From: Dactylis glomerata | Lineage: Eukaryota; Streptophyta; Magnoliopsida; Poales; Poaceae | Length of the DNA: 64,000 bases | Direction of reading: 5' to 3' | NCBI GenBank assembly: GCA_007115705.1 | Contig: QXEO01000236.1 | Span: 4,809,434 to 4,873,433, forward strand | Shown here: positions 56,232 through 64,000 of the stretch, piece by piece | How positions within the stretch are numbered: the stretch's first letter is position 1 | How the letters are laid out: the number at the start of each line of letters is the position of its first letter | Notes under the pieces: model-generated | Seen by the model: only the letters and a program-made list of their open reading frames with translations | The model's database searches: none | Told to the model about the DNA's origin: nothing | Position numbers and translations under genes: made by a program

Positions 56232-59200
56232 ATGAAAGGGTGCTTTTGGAATGGTGACGGGTTTAAAGATCCAGCAAAACATAACTTTGTCCGCGAAACA
56301 ATTCGGGAACATAAACTTGATTTCTTTGCCATATTAGAGACTGGAAGAGACAACTTTTCAACACCTTTTTTGAATAATATATCTGGGGGTCAAGATCTCC
56401 AATGGTACTGTGTTCCTCCTATGGGGAGGTCTGGAGGTATTCTTGTCGGCATCAATGCGGTTTCATTATCTGTTCAACAGGTTGTAACGGGTGATAGATG
56501 CGTCAAATTTTATGTCACATCTAAAGCAGATAATTTTAAATGGGTGTTGGTGGCTGTTTATGGGGCTGCTCAAGATGAGCAAAAACCAGATTTTTTAGCA
56601 GAGCTAGTGCGCATTTGTGAGGATGAGCCTTTGCCTTTACTAGTTGGGGGAGATTTTAATATTGTTTGGCGTAAAGAAGAGAAAAATAATAATAATTTCA
56701 ATGCACGATGGCCTTTTATCTTCAATGCGATTATTGAAAGTCTTAATTTAAGAGAAATAGCTCTGTCAGGTAGACAATATACTTGGGCCAATAGACGTGA
56801 GACTCCTACTTATGAAAAGTTAGATAGAATATTGTCCAGTATTAGTTGGGAGCAGAAATTCCCGCTAGTGTCGGTGAGAGCTCTTCCTCGCTCCGGTTCT
56901 GATCACACTCCGCTGTTACTAGATTCAGGTGAACAATCGTTTTTAGGAAATAAATTCCACTTCTCCTTTGAGTTAGCTTGGTTGAAGCAAGAGGGTTTTG
57001 TGGAGATGGTTACTAAAGAATGGAATTCGGTTAGGGAGGGGGACACTCGGATTAAAGTTTGGCAAAACAAAATTCGGCATGTCAGACAATTTTTACGAGA
57101 TTGGGCAAAAAATATGAGTGGAAAATATAAAATTGAAAAAGAAAAATTGCTAACTACTATTGATGCGCTTGATTGCAAAGCTAAACTAACTCCTTTAGAT
57201 GAGGAGGAGAGGAAATCTTTGCGTAGTGCTATGGATGAGATTGCAAAATTGCGTCGAGATGAAGAGTCTAAATGGGCTCAAAGGGCTAAGGTTAAATATG
57301 TTCAAGAGGGAGGGGGCAACACGAAATATTTTCACCTCATTGCTAACGGAAAACATAGACGCAAGAAATTTTTTCAGTTAGAACAAGATGAAGGGACAAT
57401 TATAGGTCAAGAGAACCTTAAAACATACATTTCAGAATACTACAAGCAGTTGTTCGGTCCGTCGGCAGTCTCTTCGTGTGTCCTGGATGAATCTGTAACA
57501 CAAGATATTTCAAAAATTTCAGAGGAGGAAAACATCATTTTAACCGCTGATTTTACTGAAAAGGAGGTATTTGATGCGGTTTCTCAAATGGAGAAAAATA
57601 AAGCGCCTGGTACGGATGGCTTTCCGGCAGAATTTTATCAGCGTTTTTGGGAAGTTATCAAAGACGATCTGATGGCGATGTTTGGTAGTTTCCAAAGAGG
57701 GGAACTCCTTCTATTTCATTTGAATTTTGGAACGATCATATTGCTGCCCAAAAAAGAAAATGCGATACAAATTCAACAATATAGACCAATTTGTCTTCTA
57801 AATGTTAGCTTCAAAGTTTTCACAAAGGTGGGAACCAATAGAGTAACGAGCATTGCGGAGAATGTGATCAAGCCAACTCAAACAGCGTTTATGCCTGGGC
57901 GCAATATTTTAGAAGGAGTAGTTATTTTGCACGAGACCATTCATGAACTCCATAGAAAGAAAATGGATGGGATAATTTTTAAAATCGACTTTGAAAAGGC
58001 ATATGATAAAGTGAATTGGTCTTTCCTCCAACAAGTCATGCGTATCAAGGGTTTTCATCCCAAATGGTGTGAGTGGGTTCAAAGTTATATACAAAAAGGT
58101 AGTGTTGGAATACGCATTAATGATGACATAGGTCACTATTTTCAAACAAAAAAAGGATTGAGACAGGGAGATCCTTTATCTCCTATTCTTTTTAATATTG
58201 TGGCAGATATGCTCGCTATACTCATAGAAAGAGCAAAGGAGGATGGTCAGGTTAGTGGATTGATTCCTCATCTAGTGGATGGGGGTCTCTCTATATTGCA
58301 ATATGCGGACGATACTATACTTTTCTTGGAAAATGATTTTGATAAGGCACTTAACATGAAGTTGGTTTTGTGTATTTTTGAGCAGCTTTCAGGATTAAAA
58401 ATAAACTTTCACAAGAGTGAATTATTTTGTTTCGGTAAAGCTAAAGAGATTGAGGAAGAGTATAAAATTCTATTTGGATGTGATTTAGGTGAACTACCGT
58501 TTAGATATCTTGGGATCCCTATTCACTATCGTAAACTTAAAAATGGTGAGTGGAAGCCGATTGAAGATAGATTTGAGAAGAATCTTGGCTGTTGGGCAGG
58601 AAAGTTGTTGTCCTACGGTGATAGACTTATTCTAATAAATTCAGTGCTCACTAGCTTGCCGATGTTTATGCTATCTTTTTTAGAGATACCCATAGGGGTC
58701 AGAAAAAGGTTAGACTACTTCAGATCTCGATTCTTTTGGAAAAGTGATGGTCATAAGAAGAAATATAGATTAACCAAATGGGATATTATTTGTAGACCTA
58801 AGGATCAGGGAGGTCTTGGTGTGGAAGTGTTAGAGTTAAAAAATAAGAGTTTACTTAGCAAGTGGCTATATAAACTTCTGAATGAAGAAGGGGTTTGGCA
58901 AGAGTTAATCCAAAACAAATATCTAAAACATAAAACTTTATCCCAGGTTTCAGCTAAGCCAACAGATTCATCTTTTTGGAAAGGTTTAATGAAAGTTAAG
59001 AATGATTTTTTTAGTAGAGGCTCTTTTAGCATTGGCAATGGACAAAATGCTAGATTTTGGGAAGACACTTGGCTAGGAGATGCGCCTCTCAAGGATCAGT
59101 ATCCTTCCTTATATAATGTTGTTAATCACACAAATGTTACTGTGGCAACTGTTTTCAGCTCGGCTCCTTTGAATATAGGTTTTAGAAGGACTTTGTCGGG

Positions 59201-59903
59201 TAACAGATGGGATAGATGGGTACACCTAGTCACACGTCTAATGAGAGTCCAAATAACTGATCAAGTGGATACTTTTAAATGGGGTCTAACTACATCGGGA
59301 ATTTTTTCTGTGAAATCAATTTACAATGATTTAATAAATGGGCACACGGTATATCTTAAAAAATACATTTGGAAGATCAAGGCTCCACTGAAAATTAGAA
59401 TTTTTTTGTGGTTCCTTCATAAGGAAGTGATTTTAACGAAGGATAATCTTTGCAAACGAGGTTGGCATGGTTCCTCTAAGTGTTGTTTTTGTGATCAAGA
59501 TGAGACAATACAACATCTTTTTTTCTCATGTCCTTTTGTCAAAATTATTTGGAGAATCATTCATATGACTTTTAATATCTCCCCTCCTTCGAATATCACA
59601 AACTTGTTTGGGAATTGGTTAAATGGAGTTGCAAAAAAGGATAAAGAACACATTAGAGTTGGTGTGTGTGCTTTATTATGGGCAATCTGGAATGTTCGGA
59701 ATGATTTTACCTTTAACAAACGAAGCTATCCATCATTTTTGCAGGTTATTCCTTTGGTTACCCATTGGATCCATATGTGGTCCTATTTGCAGCCGGAGGA
59801 GCAACGCCAGGATATGGATATTGGGTGCAACCGGTTGGAGACGGTAGCACGGGATTTCTACAGCCGGTGCGGCTGGCATACTGAGAGACGGATAACTTCA
59901 TGA
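56232..59903 (+). CDS. LINE ORF2: endonuclease and reverse transcriptase, 1223 aa
   Basis: This is one uninterrupted frame starting eight bases after the ORF1 stop, in another frame. Residues 1-230 are an APE-type endonuclease, with the catalytic Glu in ILETG (about 36), GGDFN (139-143) and SDHTPLL (from 223). The reverse transcriptase follows, with KAPGTDGFPAEFY, FEKAYDKVNWSF, GLRQGDPLSPILFN and the YADD active site at 691-694. A zf-RVT-type Cys/His segment (CCFCDQDETIQHLFFSCPF) lies near residue 1084. No RNase H domain is seen. All motifs look intact, so the enzyme may be functional, although ORF1 is not complete. Confidence 0.93.
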   Translation: MKGCFWNGDGFKDPAKHNFVRETIREHKLDFFAILETGRDNFSTPFLNNISGGQDLQWYCVPPMGRSGGILVGINAVSLSVQQVVTGDRCVKFYVTSKADNFKWVLVAVYGAAQDEQKPDFLAELVRICEDEPLPLLVGGDFNIVWRKEEKNNNNFNARWPFIFNAIIESLNLREIALSGRQYTWANRRETPTYEKLDRILSSISWEQKFPLVSVRALPRSGSDHTPLLLDSGEQSFLGNKFHFSFELAWLKQEGFVEMVTKEWNSVREGDTRIKVWQNKIRHVRQFLRDWAKNMSGKYKIEKEKLLTTIDALDCKAKLTPLDEEERKSLRSAMDEIAKLRRDEESKWAQRAKVKYVQEGGGNTKYFHLIANGKHRRKKFFQLEQDEGTIIGQENLKTYISEYYKQLFGPSAVSSCVLDESVTQDISKISEEENIILTADFTEKEVFDAVSQMEKNKAPGTDGFPAEFYQRFWEVIKDDLMAMFGSFQRGELLLFHLNFGTIILLPKKENAIQIQQYRPICLLNVSFKVFTKVGTNRVTSIAENVIKPTQTAFMPGRNILEGVVILHETIHELHRKKMDGIIFKIDFEKAYDKVNWSFLQQVMRIKGFHPKWCEWVQSYIQKGSVGIRINDDIGHYFQTKKGLRQGDPLSPILFNIVADMLAILIERAKEDGQVSGLIPHLVDGGLSILQYADDTILFLENDFDKALNMKLVLCIFEQLSGLKINFHKSELFCFGKAKEIEEEYKILFGCDLGELPFRYLGIPIHYRKLKNGEWKPIEDRFEKNLGCWAGKLLSYGDRLILINSVLTSLPMFMLSFLEIPIGVRKRLDYFRSRFFWKSDGHKKKYRLTKWDIICRPKDQGGLGVEVLELKNKSLLSKWLYKLLNEEGVWQELIQNKYLKHKTLSQVSAKPTDSSFWKGLMKVKNDFFSRGSFSIGNGQNARFWEDTWLGDAPLKDQYPSLYNVVNHTNVTVATVFSSAPLNIGFRRTLSGNRWDRWVHLVTRLMRVQITDQVDTFKWGLTTSGIFSVKSIYNDLINGHTVYLKKYIWKIKAPLKIRIFLWFLHKEVILTKDNLCKRGWHGSSKCCFCDQDETIQHLFFSCPFVKIIWRIIHMTFNISPPSNITNLFGNWLNGVAKKDKEHIRVGVCALLWAIWNVRNDFTFNKRSYPSFLQVIPLVTHWIHMWSYLQPEEQRQDMDIGCNRLETVARDFYSRCGWHTERRITS

Positions 59904-60012
59904 TCTTCTGGCGTTGCACTTTGTTAGGCATTTTTATATGGCTGGTTCATGTGGAGACTTTGTGTGATCCGTGATCTGTAATAATTTGTATACTATTTTG
60001 AGACTGAGTTTT

Positions 60013-60018
60013 AATAAA
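60013..60018 (+). terminator. LINE polyadenylation signal
   Basis: AATAAA lies about 50 bases before the A-rich 3' end of the element. Confidence 0.6.
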
Positions 60019-60089
60019 TGCCGTATGCATCAATTGATGCAGAGGCCGGGGTCACCCCATTTCGAAAAAATAATGCATTGTTATCTCTA

Positions 60090-61172
60090 TCCCATGTTCA
60101 TTATCTCACATGCATCAAGAAACATTGATCCACAACAAATTTGACTTTGATATATTCGATCAATGGTCACTAGGGAAGGGAGAAGACCCTCCACCTGAAT
60201 TTTCATTTATAATCGGCACAAAGCCTATATCCCATATACAGATTTTACAAAGGAGGTAGAGGGGAGCCAGAGAGGAACTAGAAGAAGTAGACCTAGCCAG
60301 GGTAAACAGGAAAACGGCGGAGCCACACCACACCTCCGTCTCGTGCTGGGATTGTGGCGGCAGACTTGCCCGCGTTGCAGTGTTTCCAGAGCATGGTGAA
60401 AGTAGGGGCTGTGGCGACCACAAACGGGGCCACCGAGGGAGCGCAGACCCAACTCGTCCACGGCAGCTCCGGCTTCGAGTGGAGGCGATGAAGAAGCTTC
60501 ACTTGAAGCTAGTCATTTTAGAGGGCCAGAGAACGCACACCGAGCCTGCCCTCCAAGCATTTGGCCCGGGAGCCGGAGGCTTTCTTCGTGGCATTCCAGA
60601 GGAAAGGCGCAGCGAAGGGCATCGATCGCCATGATCACCGTAGGAGGAAGCGGCATGGCACACATCGCCAAGACGAGGATGGCGTCCAGAAGGACCAGAA
60701 CTACATTCAGCAGTACTCTTGCCCGAGGACAGCAGCAGTGCTCGCCAGCCTGACAGAGTGACAGGTAAGTATGCACCAAACATTCATTGATTTATTCCAT
60801 ATCACTATATCAGGCTCTCTTGACATGCACACACCACATCGAAGTAAATCCATCTGAGACAGGAGATTTCAGAGCCCCAAGTCGTTGCCCACTATGGCAC
60901 AAGAACCGGTAGTCTTCTCAAGCAGAATGATACTGAAACCATCGCCCCGGCCGGCAAGCAAGCAAGGCTCAAAAATACCAGAGCAAACAAGGAGAACGAA
61001 TTAGGAAAACGATCACTAGCATGCCAAGTGAGAACGGAATAACCATCGAAACGGAGTCGTCATGAATGGAATGACCATTACAACAGATGTACTTTTACAG
61101 CTCTCATGAACGAGTAGTTAATTGAACCATAAAAGGGCTCATGACGTATCCTAAACTGTTACACGAGTATCA
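60090..61172. other. Unassigned region downstream of the PLATZ-like gene
   Basis: Several overlapping frames on both strands occur at 60220-60780 but none has a recognisable domain. One minus-strand frame (60513-60779) has a hydrophobic stretch (VLLNVVLVLLDAILVLAMCA). The 27-bp block at 60280-60306 is the exact inverted copy of 61361-61387. Confidence 0.35.
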
Positions 61173-61404
61173 CAAGCACGGGATGTTTAGCATCTACAGT
61201 TTACCGTGACCAAGTCTCTGAAACCACAAGATCCTGTTTCCCTATTTACCCTGGCTAGGCCTACTTCTTCTCAAGCTCCTGTTCTGCTCAAGCACGGCAT
61301 GTTTAGCATCTACAGTTTACCGTGACCAAGTCTCTGAAACCACAAGCTCCTGCTTCCCTATTTACCCTGGCTAGGTCTACTTCTTCTCAAGCTCCTGCAA
61401 GTCT
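61173..61404. repeat. 116-bp tandem duplication
   Basis: CAAGCACGG, then ATGTTTAGCATCTACAG, at 61173 recurs at 61289. The copies are nearly identical and a partial third copy follows from about 61398. It probably lies in the 3' untranslated region of the minus-strand PLATZ-like gene. Confidence 0.85.
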
Positions 61405-61476
61405 CTGAAACCATAAGAAAAGGGACGATTTAGATCAGTTAATCCTACAACAATCTTCTTCTAATCTCTAACTTAT

Positions 61477-62676
61477 TTAGTCTCTTACACCACATAGTAT
61501 TGAACAGAATTGTGCTCCCAGTGGAACACCCTCCAAGCATGGTCCCGCGCACGGGTGCATCCAGTTTGCGACAGGTGGAACCTGGAGCTGCAGTGAACGG
61601 CCTGTCATTCTCACATGATCTGTTACAGAGTGTAGTTGAAAGATATTACCTGAACGCCCAGAAAGAGAGCAGGAGGAAGTGCTTCTTGATCTGCAGCAAC
61701 ACAGACCCATCATTCATGGTGAGACACCTGAATTGTGGCAGCAACCTGATTAGGGTGATGAAGCTCTACATGCGCATCACAAAGCGCTGCAGTGAACGCC
61801 TTGCGGCAACGCGTGCAGTATGTGTCGCAGTTTGTCTGGCCCCAATCGGCCGCGAGAAGATTAGCCGCTTGGGCGATGCCATTACTATCAGGGACATGGT
61901 CCATCTGTGGGAAACATAGCGAGATCATAAGATTATTACTAAATGCATTCTGTGAATAAACTGAAATATCCACTATGACATATTGCCACCTAAGGGCAAC
62001 ATACAGCTTGATTTTAGGAACAAAAAATTCAGTTGAGCAAATAATGTCAGAATGGAAAAAACTATCAATACTAGGAATGTGTCTTTTTGTATCTCCACAA
62101 TCGGTTGAAATTTCATTATACAAAAGCTGGCCTTTCACCATCATCGATGGACACAGATAAGGAGACTATACAGTGACATATTGAAAGGAAATTTGCACCT
62201 GGCAGCTGATAGCGCAGAAATCGAAGTTAGCTTTCCTCTTTTCCTGGCAATGGATACAGCGGTGTGGATAGTGGTCATATGGAATAGGATCATGTGGTCG
62301 CTGCAGATGCATCCAGCGATCCCCATGAAATCGGAGCCACTGGATACGTCTCCAGTCATAGCCAACCCCCTTGCAATCCTCAGCACGGACCATGGTATGT
62401 CCACCTATTCTCTGAATCTGTCCAGGCAACAAAAAAGTACAGTTTTCAGGTATAGTCAACACAGGAGAACCATTTAGGCGTTCAGAAGTTCAGAGCTACC
62501 CGGGCTATTTTCTGCCTCTGCAGTCCATGTGGTGGATGGGGTGGATCATGATGAAGCAAATGGTTTGGACAGCAATGAGAGCAAAACGCCAGCTCACAAG
62601 GGAAGCAGTAGAGGTCTTTCACGCACTGGATCGAGAAGTCATGACTGAGGAAATGCTGGATATAAGCAGCATCCAT
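61477..62676 (-). CDS. PLATZ-like zinc-binding protein with two modules (exon model tentative)
   Basis: PLATZ proteins are plant zinc-dependent DNA-binding regulators. Exon A (62676-62500) encodes IQHFLSHDFSIQC, LYCFPCELAFCSHCCPNH and HH. An 82-bp GT..AG intron (62499-62418) restores the frame. Exon B (62417-62199) continues IQRIGGHTMVRAEDC and ends HCQEKRKANFDFCAISCQ. Exon C (from 61904) encodes a second Cys/His set (CDTYCTRCRKAFTAALC, HVELHH, ATIQ). The 3' part carries CAGPCLEGVPLGAQFCSILCGVRD and the stop at 61477. Both modules follow the PLATZ order: Cys/His cluster, IQ-type strand, C..C, then FC.I.C. Splicing between exon C and the last block is unresolved. The upstream start was not found with certainty, so the gene may begin farther right. 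Confidence 0.5.
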
Positions 62677-62700
62677 CCTGCTATGCAACCAAAGCAACAA

Positions 62701-63171
62701 TGAACAAGATTAAGAATAATAGTGCAATCAGTATGCGTACAGCCATACAGGGGCAGAAATCCATTAAACAATCCAAGTTTCTTGCTTTCTACTGCAGTAG
62801 GAGTCTAGATGATTGACAAAGCCTGCACACGGATAATGGGACGAGCACCAGCACCATGGCATCATTTGCTCATGAGGGTGGCGCCCGGGAGTCAAGATAA
62901 TCATAATGGTAAGCAAGATAAATTCAAGAATTCGGATGACAGCATGGAACCATGCAGTAATTAAAAACTACCGAGTTGTTGACTCATTCTATCAGGGATT
63001 CAGGGTTCCATGGGATGAAAGTACTAAACTCAGTACTTGTGTGAACTGGCCCGGTGGCTAAACACGGGCAAATCCATGATCCGGCTCAGGAACTGGTTGC
63101 AGAATTCAGAAAAATGAGTACGTTCGAGAAAGAAGGCAAGAACGAAACAACAAGGGAAGAACCTTTGACCG
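62701..63171. other. Likely intron or leader of the PLATZ-like gene
   Basis: No coding frame is recognisable. Its position, between the first supported exon and the exon-like array, makes a 5' untranslated or intronic role likely. Confidence 0.3.
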
Positions 63172-64000
63172 CTAGGGTTTGCAAGATTCAGGAATATAGG
63201 TAATGATTGCAAGAACAAAAGAAAAGCAAGAACGGGATGGGAAGGATGGGAGGGCAATACCTTTGATTGGAAGATCAAGCGGACTTGTCTTAGCGATCGA
63301 GTATTGGAATATCCTGATACTGGTGATCCTGGAATTGTTTGAGAAATCGATGGAGATGGGTACGGGAATTACTGCAAGAAAGAACGCAAAAACAGAACGA
63401 GAGGGGAGGGGAGGGGTAGTACCTGGATATATGATGCTGCTGCTGCACCTGTTCTTGGCGATAGAATAGAGGAAGATACGGGTACTGGGAGCAGCCTGAA
63501 ATTTTTCAACAATCGCAGCAAGAATATTACGGGAATCAGTGCAAGACGAAGAATGCCAAGAAAACTCGTCAAGAAAGAATGACAAGAACGAGAGGGGAGG
63601 GGAGGGGATGAGGGGTGGGTAGTACCTGGATATATGATGATGCTGCACCTGTTCTTGGCGATAGAACAGGGGAAGATACGGGTACTGTGAGCAGCCTGAA
63701 AATTTTCGAAAATCGCAGCAAGAATATTACGGGAATCAGTGCAATACGAGCAATGCCAAGAAATCGCGTCAAGAAAGAATTTCAAGAACGAGAGGGGAGG
63801 GGAGGGGATGGGGGGTGGATAGTACCTCGATGGATGATGATGATGCACCTGTTCTTGCCGATAGAATAGAGGAAGATACGGGTACCGGAGGAGCCTGAAA
63901 TTTTTCGACAATCGCAGCAAGAAATTACGGGAAATCAGTGCAAGACGAAGAATGCCAAGAACTCATGTCAAAAAAGAACGACAAGAACGAGAGGGGGTCG
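63172..64000 (-). repeat. Tandem array of about 200-bp exon-like cassettes, continues past window
   Basis: Three units spaced 200 and 199 bp, and a diverged one 167 bp away, are marked by GCCTGAAATTTTT-type blocks (63494, 63694, 63893; diverged near 63328). On the minus strand each unit has a TTTCAG-type acceptor (CCAG in the diverged unit), a block of 68-73 bases encoding variants of TRIFxYSIAKN, and a G|GTACTA or G|GTATTG donor. Candidate exons: 63261-63328, 63423-63495, 63626-63695, 63826-63894. Between them lies a GA-rich low-complexity stretch. Lengths are not all multiples of three. Confidence 0.65.

Larger units (their letters stand above)
55196..60071 (+). mobile_element. L1-type LINE, 5' truncated, with intact ORF2
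   Basis: The element is bounded by a perfect 18-bp duplication AATGCATTGTTATCTCTA at 55178-55195 and 60072-60089. It ends in TTTCGAAAAAAT. It carries the C-terminal part of ORF1 and a complete ORF2. The 3' end resembles grass L1 elements I know, with GTATGCATCAATTGATGC before the tail. The 125 bp before ORF1 are not recognised. Confidence 0.92.

Noticed and set aside
60160..60783. Small membrane-protein gene downstream of the PLATZ-like gene
   Set aside because: Several frames overlap, none has a recognisable domain or clear start; more likely untranslated or intergenic sequence.
1..64000. CRISPR arrays, bacterial operons, rRNA or tRNA genes
   Set aside because: None is present; the spaced repeats found are retrotransposon or minisatellite repeats, and the tRNA-like matches are primer-binding sites.

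Overview
This window is a transposon-dense stretch of a grass genome. The retrotransposon families, the Stowaway-type MITEs and the GC-rich F-box gene point to a pooid grass of the wheat, barley, oat or ryegrass kind. Family names are given by recognition only; no database search was possible. Three pieces look like host sequence: an F-box gene (9793-11124, +), a PLATZ-like zinc-finger gene (61477-62676, -), and the repeat-rich DNA upstream of that gene (63172-64000). Almost everything else is mobile DNA, much of it nested.

Layout. 1-8122: a decayed Copia element whose 5' LTR is cut by the window edge. 8123-9792: MITEs, one nested in another, in front of the F-box gene. 11180-13085: a PIF/Harbinger-like element with TAA target duplications carrying a 378-codon ORF of unknown function. 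13310-22323: a deletion-derived Copia element (-) whose 3' LTR is split by Gypsy-1 (14126-20969, -). 24412-42085: a dead Mutator-like transposase gene split by Gypsy-3 (24881-41019, -), which is itself split by Gypsy-2 (29675-36638, +). 44458-54381: Gypsy-4 (+), containing a truncated Copia LTR and a patch copied from the Gypsy-2 locus. 55196-60071: a LINE (L1 type) with an uninterrupted ORF2 and perfect 18-bp target duplications. 60090-64000: the PLATZ-like gene region.

Gypsy-1, -2 and -4 share one scaffold: related LTRs, the same leader, and the same ~2.9-kb non-coding 3' region. Gypsy-1 and -2 keep a primer-binding site matching tRNA-Asp; in Gypsy-4 that site is deleted. They carry different protein cargo. 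Gypsy-4 has gag and protease only. Gypsy-1 and -2 have no gag or pol and carry a single intact 197-aa ORF that I cannot assign. None encodes reverse transcriptase, so all must be mobilised in trans. Gypsy-3 is also gag-protease only, and carries an oppositely oriented, intron-containing gene region with its own TATA box. Gypsy-2 sits inside an intron of that region.

Hand comparison of LTR pairs gives about 1.3% divergence for Gypsy-2, 1.8% for Gypsy-1, 2.3% for part of Gypsy-4 and 2.8% for Copia-1. At the commonly used grass rate of 1.3e-8 substitutions per site per year these are roughly 0.5, 0.7, 0.9 and 1.1 million years. The most notable observations are the unassigned 197-aa ORF in gag-less elements, the swapping of coding cargo on a fixed scaffold, the templated repair patch joining two loci 15.5 kb apart, a tRNA primer site captured inside an LTR, and a tandem array of exon-like cassettes upstream of the PLATZ-like gene.
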